From Siphonodentalium dalli (Eukaryota; Mollusca; Scaphopoda; Gadilida; Siphonodentaliidae), in NCBI GenBank assembly GCA_032622095.1, contig CP136069.1:43746194-43810193 (forward strand): a stretch of 64,000 nucleotides of DNA. The letters are read 5' to 3'. Of this stretch, positions 1 to 10,443 are shown piece by piece. Position 1 is the first letter of the stretch. Every line of letters begins with the position of its first letter. The notes beneath the pieces are model-generated. The model saw only the letters and a program-made list of their open reading frames with translations, was not told where the DNA came from and made no database searches. A program made the position numbers and the translations under genes.

Positions 1-797
1 TTTCGGTCAGACGAGTCATTTCATTGTTCAGATCCGATACAGCAGCGGGCAGTCGAACCACCCATTCAGTCGACCTTTGGCCGGCGGGAAGCTTCATCTC
101 CTGGGCGTATTGGTGCATAAACAATCGCTCTGCCAGGATCCGGTTGAAGCGCTCCACGACCTCCTGGTGTCGTTGGACATACACACGTCACCTGAACGCT
201 GTGCTTGCTTAGCAGGAGGCTCACAGCACCCATGAACTCGAGCCCCGGGTCTACCTGGCGCAATTTCGGCCATCTAAGAGGGCCTCGACTGTAGATCCGT
301 TCAATGGCATCCGCGACCTTTGTGGCTTCTTTTGTGGCGAGGGTCTCGGCTTATTTGTATCGAGAGGCCACGTCGACGACGGTGAGCGCGAACTTGTATG
401 TCTTGCGACCCACCCGGTCATGAGGCAGAAAAAGCAGGTCGGTCTGGTGGACTTCATTTGGCACTGGCTCGTCAAACTTGGGCCTTGGCACAAGTTGATT
501 GGGTAGGTATATCTGCCAGATGGCCTGCTTCTTGGGCCACGCCCGTGCGACATCTTCAGAAACATTGGCTGCTGCCGCGAGGTTCTTGATTGCTGCAAGC
601 CCCTTCCAGTAACCCTCGGGCTGTAGTAGATTGTTTATGTTGTACCACCCAACTGTATAAGTGATTGAGCGGAGGCCAACTCGTAGATCCCCACCGCGGT
701 TGTCATTATATACCTTGTCAATGCATTGGAGGAGTTCCACCGCCTCGCCTTTTGGACATTTGTGAGTGTTATGAACATACCTATAGCTAAGCTACTA
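1..797 (-). pseudogene. Broken DDE (retroviral-type) integrase of a mobile element
   Basis: Read on the minus strand, this encodes an integrase catalytic core. The first acidic residue lies in a HQTDLLFLPHD motif near 440 and is followed by LTVVDVASRY near 370. The second is in VDPGLEF near 250, and the glutamate is in VVERFN near 150 in another frame; the spacing fits a D,D-35-E triad. The copy is dead: a TAA stop follows ASRYK near 350, and a frameshift lies between the second and third catalytic residues, near 180. The frame has no ATG and meets stop codons above about 795. The gene continues off the left edge. The family could be a Polinton/Maverick-like element or an LTR retroelement. 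The coding-like frame starting divergently at 827 favours a multi-gene DNA element, but that is inference. Confidence 0.8.
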
Positions 798-826
798 TTA
801 TATGTATACACGTATACAATATAATA

Positions 827-1030
827 ATGACGAATAAGACGTTCGGCTTTATTAGCGAGGCTAAGTACAGGACTGGTGGAGTATTCGACTCCAAAGTTGA
901 CTTAGAGCTAACACGTTCCAATATCCAGATACAGACATACCTATCCGCGGGCGCTTTTCAAGCTGAGTTTCCTGATGTGTTTCAGAAGTACCTGCTGCCT
1001 AAAGTCGAGTCTTTACTCAAGACCCAATTT
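827..1030 (+). pseudogene. Divergent coding fragment truncated by satellite DNA
   Basis: An ATG at 827 opens about 68 codons of ordinary mixed composition (it begins MTNKTFGFISEAKYRTGG) before the frame enters the 390-bp satellite at about 1030. The frame stays open in the satellite, but that part is not gene sequence. It starts head to head with the integrase remnant, with about 30-90 bp of AT-rich DNA between them that could be a shared promoter. I do not recognise the product. It is plausibly the start of a second gene of the same mobile element, cut off when the satellite was inserted or amplified. Confidence 0.4.
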
Positions 1031-1032
1031 TT

Positions 1033-3540
1033 TTGGCCGAGGTGTCCATTAATGACCCACCACTTGTTTCGGCCAATTTCCGTTCATTTTCAGACTTTGT
1101 CTATTTTCGAGGCATTTTTGAACTTTTTTCCAGAATTGTTTTTTACAGGAATTTTTTTCTCGACCTACTTAAGACGTTGTCATGGTCATTTGCCACATTT
1201 CCCCAAATTTTCCTGACCGAGCAGAGCGGGAATTTCTATTTGACCCACTTTTTGGGACCCGACCCAAAAACTATTCGGCCCAAAAAGTTCGGCCCAGGTG
1301 GCCATTTTTTAATATGTGACAGTTTGCCACATTTTCCGAAATTTTCCCGACCAAGCAGAGCGAAAACTGGGATTCGACCCACATTTTCGGACTCGACCCA
1401 AATATTTTTCGGCCCAAAAATTTTGGCCGAGGTGGCCATTTATGTCCCCGCACTTGTTTCGGCCACTTTCCGTACATTTTCGGACTTTGCCTAATTTCGT
1501 GCATTTTGGAACTTTTTTTCGAAATTTGTTTTGTCTCGCCCTACTTAAGACGTTGCCATGGTCATTTGCCACATTTTCCCAAATTTTTCTGACCGAGCAG
1601 AGCAGGAATTTCTATTTGACCCACTTTTTGGGACTCGACCCAAAAACTTTTCGGCCCAAAAAGTTCGGCCCATGTGGCCATTTTTTAATATGTGACAGTT
1701 TGCCACATTTTCCAAAATTTTCCCGATCGAGCAGAGCGAAAACTGGGATTCGACCCACTTTTTCGGACTCGACCCAAACTTTTTACGGCCCAAAATTTTT
1801 GGCCGAGGTGGCCATTTATGACCCCGCACTTGTTTCGGCCAATTTCCGTTCATTTTCGGACTTTGCCTAATTTCGTGCATTTTGGAACTTTTTTTCGAAA
1901 AAAACATTTCACAGGAAGTTTTGTCTCGTCCTACTTAAGACGTTGCCATGGCCATTTGCCACATTTCCCCAAATAGTCCTGACCGAGCAGAGCGGGAATT
2001 TCTATTTGACCCACTTTTTGGGACTCGACCCAAAAACTTTTCGGCCCAAAAAGTTCGGCCCAGGTGGGCATTTTTTAATATGTGACAGTTTGCCACATTT
2101 TCCTAAATTTTCCCGACCGAGCAGAGCGAAAACTGGGATTCGACCCACTTTTTCGGACTCGACCCAAATATTTTTCGGCCCAAAATTTTTGGCCGAGGTG
2201 GCCATTTATGACCCCGCACTTGTTTCGGCCAATTTCCGCTCATTTTCGGACTTTGCCTAATTTCGTGCATTTTGGAACTTTTTTTCGAAACTTTTTTTTT
2301 CACAGGAAGTTTTGTCTCGCCCTACTTAAGACGTTGCCATGGTCATTTGCCACATTTTCCCAATTTTTTCTGACCGAGCAGAGCGGGAATTTCTATTTGA
2401 CCCACTTTTTGGGACTCGACCCAAAAACTTTTCGGCCCAAAAAGTTCGGCCCAGGTGGCCATTTATTAATATGTGACAGTTTGCCACATTTTCCGAAATT
2501 TTCCAGACCGAGCAGAGCGAAAACTGGGATTCGACCCACTTTTTCGGACTCGACCCAAACATTTTTCGGCCCAAAATTTTTGGCCGAGGTGGCCATTTAT
2601 GACCCCGCACTTGTTTCAGCCAATTTCCGTTCATTTTCAGAATTTGCCTAATTTCGTGCATTTTGGAACTTTTTTTCGAAAAAAAAAATTCACAGGAAGT
2701 TTTGTCTCGTCTTACTTAAGACGTTGCCATGGTCATTTGCCACATTTCCCCAAATTTTCCTGACCGAGCAGAGCGAGAATTTCTATTTGACCCATTTTTT
2801 GGGACTCGACCCAAAAACTTTTCGGCCCAAAAAGTTCGGCCCAGGTGGCCATTTTTTAATATGTGACAGTTTGCCACATTTTCCGAAATTTTCCCGACCG
2901 AGCAGAGCGAAAACTGGGATTCGACCCACTTTTTCGGACTCGACCCAAATATTTTTCGGCCCAAAATTTTTGGCCGAGGTGGCCATTTATGACCCCGCAC
3001 TTGTTTCGGCCAATTTCCGTTCATTTTCGGACTTTGCCTAATTTCGTGCATTTTGGAACTATTTTTCGAAAAAAAAAAACCGGAAGTTTTGTCTCGTCCA
3101 ACTTAAGACGTTGCCATGGTCATTTGCCACATTTCCCCAAATTTTCCTGACCGAGCAGAGCGGGAATTTCTATTTGACCCACTTTTTGGGACTCGACCCA
3201 AAAACTTTTCGGCCCAAAAAGTTCGGCCCAGGTGGCCATTTTTTAATATGTGACAGTTTGCCATTTTCCGAAATTTTCCCGACCGAGCAGAGCAAAAACT
3301 GGGATTCGACCCACTTTTTCGGACTCGAACCAAATATTTTTCGGCCCAAATTTTTTGGCCGAGGTGGCCATTTATGACCCCACACTTGTTTCGGCCAATT
3401 TCCGTTCATTTTCGGACTTTGCCTAATTTCGTGCATTTTGGAACTTTTTTTCGAAAAAAAAAATTCACAGGAAGTTTTGTCTCGCCCTACTTAAGACGTT
3501 GCCATTGTCATTTGCCACATTTTCCCAAATTTTTGAATAA
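1033..3540. repeat. Satellite array, unit about 390 bp, six to seven copies
   Basis: The landmark ttggccgaggtggcc recurs near 1036, 1424, 1800, 2190, 2580, 2970 and 3356, giving spacings of roughly 376-390 bp. A second landmark, ggaagttttgtctcg, recurs at matching intervals from about 1913 to 3467. Within one unit, the block beginning gaccgagcagagcg occurs twice about 134 bp apart, so the unit arose from a shorter internal duplication. Copies differ by scattered substitutions and by the length of an A/T run after tttttcgaaa. Most units are close to a multiple of three, so long open frames appear on both strands; I regard these as artefacts. The array ends at an AATAAGG microsatellite (3535-3562) next to a LINE fragment. 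Confidence 0.95.
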
Positions 3541-3565
3541 GGAATAAGGAATAAGGAATAAGTAA

Positions 3566-4549
3566 CTAAATTCACGCTGCTGTACAAATGACATTCCGAA
3601 ATCAACAAACTTTAATTTACTATCAATTGCTGATGACACAACGTTATACTCCTCTAACAATAAGGTAGATAAACTGATTGATGATGCAAATATTGAGCTT
3701 GATAAAGTCTTTAACTGGTGCACGGCAAATAAACTCGTTATTAATGCCTCTAAAACTAAATATATGCTTTTTAATGCCACTAACAGACACGCTTTCGGTA
3801 ATAAACGATTATCCATAAACAATGAAATTATTTTTCCAACACCATCACTAAATAACGAACCAGCCATTAAATTTTTAGGAATATATGTATATGAAAATTT
3901 AAACTTTGATTATCACATTAATTACATTTGTAAAAAAATTAACAAAGTTATACATGCCTTATGTAGAGCCACAAAGTTCCTACCAATCCAAATATTAAAA
4001 ACACTATATTACGCCCTTGTTCACATTCACATTTCTTATGGAATAGAAATATGGGGCAACTCGTCCCACATAGGAAGGATCTTTAAACTACAAAAGAAAG
4101 CTATTCGCATGATTTGTAATGCCAAGTATAACTCACATACTGACCCCCTTTTCAAACGATCAGATATCCCAAAAGTTCAAGATATATATACTATTAAATC
4201 CTTAATTTTTGTCTATGATTGGAAATATGAACTCTTACCGAAGTCACTATCAGATTTTTGGCGAAAACCTAGACTGAAAAAACATGCCCTAACGAGACAA
4301 ACTCGTGATATCGAACATCATACTCCTAGAACAAACTTCAGTGCCAAGTTACCACTTCACCAATTTCCTACACTATGGAATAAACTATCTACACCTATTA
4401 AGGCTTGCACTCCGAGGTTAACATTTAAGAAGCTCATAAAGTATACCCTATTAGATGAATATGCTGCATATGTTCGCTGTTGCAACCTGTATTGTCCACA
4501 ATTAGATTTGGAGATATCTCCAATTATTTGGAGATATCTCCAAATCTAA
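3566..4549 (+). pseudogene. 5'-truncated LINE, reverse transcriptase C-terminal part
   Basis: An open frame of about 328 codons starts just after an in-frame TAA at 3563. It begins inside a reverse transcriptase domain: NDIPKSTNFN is followed by the catalytic box as IADDTTLYSS near 3630, then KLVINASKTKYM and a long C-terminal region with SYGIEIWGNS and LQKKAIRMIC, typical of the Jockey/CR1 group of non-LTR elements. The endonuclease and the front half of the polymerase are missing, as expected from 5' truncation during insertion. The last 12 or so codons run into the GAGATATCTC array, so the natural C-terminus may have been replaced or the array may belong to the element's 3' end. The frame is intact over this stretch, suggesting a fairly young copy. 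Confidence 0.85.
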
Positions 4550-5340
4550 TTGTGGAGAAGTATTTTATTTACGGATATGTGACATATGTTAAAAAAGAAC
4601 TTATCCTTAAATGAATTAGAGATATCTTCAAATGATTTAGAGATATCTCTAACTGATTTGGAGATATCTCTAATTCATTTAGAGATAAGTCCAATTCCAG
4701 GTTCAATTATGGATATGTGCTGATTTGGAGATATCTGCAAATGATTTGGAGATATCTCCAAATATTTAGAGATATCTCCAAACATTTAGAGATATCTCTA
4801 ATCATTTGGAGATATCTCTAAATCAATTGGAGATATCTCTAAATAATTGGAGATATCTCTAAATCGACATATCCACAATTGTACATATCCGTAAATAAAT
4901 ACTTCTCCATAATTCGATTTCGAGATATCTCTAAATATTTGCAGATATCTCTAATTCATTTGAAGATATCTCTAAATATTTGCAGATATCTCCAAATGAA
5001 TTGGAGATATCTCTAATTATTGGAGATATCTCCAAATAATTGGAGATATCTCCAAATGAATTAGAGATATCTCCAAATATTTGGAGATATCTCCAAATAA
5101 TTGGAGATATCTTCAAATGAATTAGAGATATCTCCAAATATTTAGAGATATATTCAAATGGTTTGGTGTCCTAAATAGTTAGGGTATGAATTGAAGAGCT
5201 CTCCAAATCGATTTAGAGATATCTGCAATTTATTTGAAGATATCTGCAAATGAATTGGAGATATCTCTAAATATTTGGAGATATCTCTAAATATTTAGAG
5301 ATTTCTCCAAATATTTAGAGATATCTCCAAATATTTGAGT
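4496..5340. repeat. Array of GAGATATCTC palindromes (about 20-21 bp period)
   Basis: By my count GATATCT occurs about 28 times here, nearly always inside (g/t)(g/a)gagatatctc(c/t)aaat, so each unit is itself a palindrome. In the denser parts the units are 20-21 bp apart. Larger mirror structure is superimposed: 4496-4555 is an inverted repeat around two palindromes, and the segment gtggagaagtattttattta at about 4552 returns inverted near 4885-4912. Because the unit is palindromic, both strands translate to similar isoleucine-rich peptides; these are not genes. The array directly follows the LINE fragment. Confidence 0.95.
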
Positions 5341-5345
5341 ATATG

Positions 5346-6066
5346 TTAATTTGGCTGCCCATAAAAATGAGGCAGCAAAGTTCTCAGAGACATTGTTAAC
5401 ACCTCTCTGAGACCTCTCAATGAACACCGCTCTGATGGGTTCCAAAAACCCATGTTACAAACTCACGAGTCAAAACAGGGTTAATTGCTTGTGTTAAACC
5501 CTTAACAAATTCCAGCTAATGAATTTTGAACTACAGAATTTTTAACTTCGATCGTAGGATTAGCTAAAATTATTAGGCCTACCATCAGCTGATGGTAATC
5601 TGAGGTACGAGTGATTGTCACGAGATATTTTGAATCTGGTATAGTTTTCGTGCGCTGAGATTAATTTTCTCTCACATGGTGCGTGTTTTGCGTCAAAAGA
5701 ACAGCAGTCCTCTTCATCGGGAAATTATCTAATCACTGATTTTAGCATTCATTAAAACTAATGCATCGGTATAAGATAAGCTGTCGTTTGACTCTTATTT
5801 CTTGCAAAGATTAATTTGATATATTGCCCCGGTCCGCATCATATATTCAGTTAAAGCGCATTATATGCAGACTGCAGCAGCAGTCGTAATTGTCTTCAAT
5901 GTTTATGCGATTATTTAAACAATATCGCAGACCATTGATGAGAGTTAGCAAACGCTCATAAACTTTGCCTTGGATCGGCCCCCATCTCTGAGCTGGTCAA
6001 TTATGCGTGCGATGTTTCGATATTTTGTTTTATTTTAGAGTTATTGTTCTTTGTTAAATGTTACTG
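5346..6066. other. No feature recognised
   Basis: AT-rich sequence between the palindrome array and the TTAA element. I see no coding frame, tandem repeat or inverted repeat worth naming. Confidence 0.5.
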
Positions 6067-6776
6067 TTAAAGGGGTACTGTACGCCAATTTCAATAAATT
6101 CCCGGTAACAATTACGATCTAATATCAATATTATATTTTAAAATAACGTATTTGAGTCGACGATGTCTACTGAAAACGTTCCGGTTAACAGGCTATTATA
6201 ACAGTCAAATTGAATTATTTAATATAAATGAATTTATGGCTGGAGTCATAAAATGGCGAATTATGCCATTACGAGTTACCGTTCTTGAAATATCACATGT
6301 TGGGTGTCTTTTATCGACGGCCGTTTACGACGAACATTATTGAGTTGCGAACAAAACATGTTACATGCAAAAGGAAGTCCCGCTATAACCAATTTGGAAA
6401 ACAAGAGAAGAAACAAGATTCATAAAGCGTCAAGTATTTTTATAGGGGGTGAGATTGTTTGATGGAAGAGATTGCAGGCATCAATTGAACTAGCCTAGTA
6501 CCCAGGCCAGCAAACGTATCTATCGGTAGGATTGAGTCAGGTACGAGACTACAATTGAACTTCCGGTTCATCCTGCAACCTGCGTCTTCTCCGGTGAAGG
6601 TCAAAAACATGGCGCGTAGTTTGAAATCGTAATATTTTTATTTCCAAGATCAATATTTTCGTCGCTAAATTAGGTTTATAGGAAACTCATATAACACGAA
6701 CACAATCTAACTTGAAAGTTATGTCAATGGGAGTAAATAAAAAAATTGCCTATCTCTGTGTACAGTACCCCTTTAA
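6067..6776. mobile_element. Non-autonomous DNA transposon with TTAA target duplication
   Basis: The terminal inverted repeats are AGGGGTACTGTAC (6071-6083) and its complement (about 6760-6772), each flanked by TTAA (6067-6070 and 6773-6776). The element proper is about 702 bp and carries no transposase frame. TTAA duplication with AGGG-type ends fits Kolobok or piggyBac; I lean to Kolobok from the termini, but this is inference. A second, degraded copy of the left 140 bp lies at 20855-21000. Confidence 0.8.
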
Positions 6777-6844
6777 CAACATAATCAACCCCCTACTCTC
6801 ATATCAAATCGGGACCAATGGGTGATAGTGTTAGTTGGCCCTAT

Positions 6845-7106
6845 ACTGATGGGTGATAATGTTATATTCAGCAACGAGTGCCGACTCCCGTGCACTTATA
6901 ATGATACACATTCAAATGAAGGCAATGTTAGTGGTGAATTGGAAGAAACACAGAAATTAGTTAATCCCTATTTAATTTCTACCAAACGCCAATCCACTAG
7001 ACACGACACAAGAAGGGTATATAGAAACATAAGATATAAAAAGAAACTCATTGGTAAGATTCGAGCCTTAGCCCGTAATCGTGTTCATTATGGTCAGGTT
7101 GATTAA
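6845..7106 (+). CDS. Possible terminal exon, unknown protein
   Basis: A sequence resembling a splice acceptor (ttatattcag, ending near 6871) is followed by an open frame of about 78 codons to a TGA or TAA near 7106. The peptide is polar and basic, with a C-terminal cluster including RRVYRNIRYKKKLIGKIRAL, and its composition looks more like protein than random AT-rich translation. I recognise no domain. No upstream exon was found, and it begins just after the TTAA element. It could be the last exon of an unseen gene or a chance frame. Confidence 0.25.
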
Positions 7107-7421
7107 ACTCTCTTTATTGTCTATTCAGCAGAACAGAATGGAGGTTAGCATAAGGCATACTGTTGTAACTATATTGCAATTAGGCACTCTCAGAATAAAA
7201 GAAAGTCCAGATGTGCATTCTGGTTCATCTCTATTCTTGTAAACATTACTTTCTGTTGCTATATAATTCTGTTCTGGCAATATGCAACTCCACTGCAATG
7301 CCGATGCACCTTTAACAATATCTTGAGTATTCTCTACTAAACAGCAGTAGATAATTACAGATGTATTGCGATAAACATCTGCATAATATTATGGTGTTAA
7401 CTACGTCCACGAGTATATCGT

Positions 7422-7655
7422 CACTTAAGTCCAATTCATCTGGTTTAAAACGATAGACCCCTTCTTTGTAATGGTATATATTCCTGCAAGTCTTGCTTGA
7501 CTGTCAAACTCCATATTTGGTATTTGGACTTAAGTCCAATTCGCTATTTGGACTTAAGTCCAATTCGCTATCATATGGTTTAAAACGATAGTCCCCTTCT
7601 TTGTAACGGTATATTCCTGCAAGTCTTGATTGACAGTCAAACTCAAACTCCAAGC
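7422..7655. repeat. Direct duplication with GGACTTAAGTCC palindromes
   Basis: A block of roughly 90 bp (acttaagtccaattc, then ggtttaaaacgatag, ccccttctttgtaa and cctgcaagtcttg) occurs at about 7422-7515 and again at about 7550-7645. Between them are extra copies of the palindrome ggacttaagtcc followed by aattcgctat. This looks like a local tandem duplication. Confidence 0.75.
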
Positions 7656-7973
7656 AGAATTATCTCCCATCGCTCCGCTGAGATACAATTTAACTGCCAT
7701 AATGACATTAATTTGTAAGGAATTCTTACGTGTTTTTAGTTCTTATGTTTTAGGATTAAAATTGTCTATGTCTGGCTCAGTTCATATTTTTCTTATCAAT
7801 ACCGAAAGAATTACCATTATTGCAAACTTAAAAAAAAAATTGGTGGTCAAAACAAGATAATAGGTGACTAAATAGTGGTAAATACAGTTCCGCGACGATA
7901 TGTAAAAATAGATTTATCGTCTGCAAAGTACACTCATTGTGGCAGTGATATATCGCAGCGATAGCCATAGGGA

Positions 7974-7987
7974 CCCCCCCCCCCCCC
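7974..7987. repeat. Poly-C homopolymer run
   Basis: A run of about 14 C residues sits 140 bp upstream of the THAP exon. Its length is likely uncertain in the assembly. Confidence 0.8.
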
Positions 7988-8125
7988 AATTTCAATTATA
8001 GCCAATGAGCCGATAGCTCAAACCCGGAAGCGACTTGCGCCTGCCTAGTGATATGAATCGCACCACAAGCCGATCCTTAGATACCATAGTAAGCTATAGG
8101 GAAATTACGAACACGAGAGCAAAAT

Positions 8126-8329
8126 ATGTCTTTAAAAGCTACAATGGTGTTGAAATGTGCATGGGGGACATGTCCGGTTGACGAACGATATTTATACAAA
8201 TATCCCGGAGTGTTTTTAGTTCGGTTTCCTAAACCAGGACGTACTAAAGACAAGTGTTTACGCTGGATTAAACAATGTCATCGACCACACTCGGATCTTA
8301 ATATTGATAGGATAAACGCTCACAAAGCT
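8126..8329 (+). CDS. THAP-type zinc finger, first coding exon
   Basis: The ATG at 8126 starts 68 codons that match the first three quarters of a THAP domain, a C2CH zinc-dependent DNA-binding module. The first zinc ligand pair is in KCAWGTCPVDERY (about residues 10-22), then comes PGVFLVRFPKPGRTKDKCLR, with the conserved proline and aromatic positions, and the invariant tryptophan in LRWIKQC. The closing Cys-x2-His-Phe is absent. Instead the frame reaches GTATATAT at 8330, which fits a donor site at the place where many THAP genes have an intron before VCSKHF. Unspliced, the frame stops at 8356. I could not find the next exon in the window. The gene may be a THAP transcription factor or a THAP-containing transposase remnant. 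Confidence 0.65.
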
Positions 8330-10390
8330 GTATATATATGTTGTGTTATTTATTAAAACATTTTATCACCTTCAGATAATGTTATAACTTGCCATAGGGG
8401 AAATGGGAAGTTGGCAAAACAAACCATAACACCTCAGCTAGGGGCTCGATTACAAAATACCAACAGCCCCTTAAATTTTCACACTTCCTGTACTGAGTGG
8501 GGTATGTTGTTTCACAATGCTTTGTCGGTATGATAAAGGTGATGACAGGAAGTATGATACTATTAATTTCACGGTGTGTTTGCGTAAATACTAATCACTG
8601 GTGATAAAATTGAACAATGACAACAAATGGGTCATTAATGATACTTGAATAAACGTGTCAACTAAGGTGTTCCGGAGCAGATGAAATGCTGTGTAACTTC
8701 AAACCCTGAAGTGATTTTATCAATCCAATAACATGAGAGCACCTTCCAACTAACCTAAAATAAACGAGACAGAGATATTCACTATAACATTTTGTACGAA
8801 CAAAATAAATAAGGATAACTTTTACCGATAATCGGAGGACATGTTCATGTGAGTATTAATTCTATACTTTTCGGAAATACTTGCACGTGCACTATAATAT
8901 CATTCACAAAAATCATCAATGCATGTTAAATTTGTCTATTGCCATGTTCATTGACTACATTTACACATGTAGCGTACATGTTTGGGACACTGGGCGGACC
9001 AAATCATTCGAAGATACTGAGAGCACCAATTTAACACGAATATTATTCAATCCGTTCTCATCGGAAGCCATTTCAGCACTGAGATATAGCGAAATCGAGA
9101 TGGCTTGTGGTGCGTAGTAACAGTAACCATGCAGTATACTGGTGGGCGGTCCCTGTGGATAGGTCCATTATAGAGGGCTGTATGGAGTTTGAGTCAAACT
9201 CCACGTGGCTTGTTTTCGGCATCATTGAAGATGGTTCTAACCCGAATTGGCATCTTAATAAATGCTTACCGCATGCATGAATCGTTGAATGAAGTAACAT
9301 TAATTCACGATTTGATTCAATTGTTATTTGACAACGCATAGGCTACACGCAGTTTCGTTTATATTGTGTTTACAAGAATTTCTCCCTAGCAAGTGTGTGT
9401 GTTTTTTTTTTGTCAGCCATTATTAGTTGAGAGAATATTTTATGGCAAATATTGGTTTATTAACTTTATTTCGTTATGACAGAAGGCAGAACACACGCTA
9501 TTTTGGAGCCTGCATGTGCAACAGAACCTGTTCAATTAACAAACAGAGAAAATTGCATGCTGGAACCTGAAATTAGGGTTCAGGCCGCTACAAAAGTCAT
9601 TGTCTGTTTTTATTCCCACTACTTGCCCTTTGATCTTCATGTGACCCACCACTGACTTAATCCAATTAGCCGCCAACATATGCCTAACAATAGCAATTAA
9701 CACCTAATTAGCGACTCGGCGGCTGGCTGGGCTGCATCCCAACTACAACTTTTAGTGTGCTGGAGAACGAAAAATGTCGATAAAAGTTGAAATATAAGAC
9801 TTACAAATTATCTTTTAAGTTTTTTTTATTTCTAATTGGCATAGCTTACCACAAACCAAAATTCATCATTATTGGAATAATATTAACGACAATAAACGAA
9901 ATTGAAAATCCCAACTACACCTTTTACTGGACTCGGACTCGGTCTAGGTCTAGGACTACAACTTTTAGTGTGTCCCCCACGTGATGACCGGAAATACGAA
10001 TTATCAACATTGCGCCACGTGTTTTCAATAGATTTCGGAGTGTTCATTGTGCACACTAATTACGCTATATACATCCTATATTATAACCTATTCTGCAAAA
10101 TTGCGAATATATATTGAACTTATAAAGAACAGCAGGTGAGATTTGCAAATGATTCAAACAGTTTGGCGCAGATTCCTGCCAATATTAATGTTTTTTTTGC
10201 AAAATTTTCAACTTTGGAACCAAAATTCTGTCCCTGTAGATAGATTGATAGATAATTTTTTAATGGCTAAAAGATGCAAAATTTGCAGACATATGAGCAT
10301 AAGCATATATACAAAAGAGTAACACAGAGTGTGACATTCATATAGTATAAATATAAAAAGTATAGATATATAAATATAACAAGAATGCAG
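8330..10390. other. No gene recognised; scattered repeat fragments
   Basis: This stretch would be intron or flank of the THAP exon. I found no second THAP exon. A short segment, actacaacttttagtgtg, occurs twice (about 9742 and 9954), the second next to a ggtcta-type hexamer run at about 9929-9950. Nothing else stands out. Confidence 0.45.
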
Positions 10391-10443
10391 CTAGTCCGTG
10401 AACCTGACTTTTATTATCAGAGCATAGCTCTATAAAAGTCAGG
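10391..10443. repeat. Short hairpin element, copy 1
   Basis: After ctagtccgtgaa, the sequence CCTGACTTTTAT (10403-10414) pairs with ATAAAAGTCAGG (10432-10443) around an inner AGAGC/GCTCT pair. The same block recurs at 16218-16264, joined there to a second module that also occurs at 12668-12735. Confidence 0.7.

Noticed and set aside
1033-3450. Many open frames of 60-189 codons on both strands
   Set aside because: They follow the satellite period, occur on both strands alike, and are broken by homopolymer changes; they are a product of a unit length divisible by three.
4931-5137. Minus-strand frame rich in EISPIIWRYLQ-type peptide
   Set aside because: It is a translation of the GAGATATCTC array.
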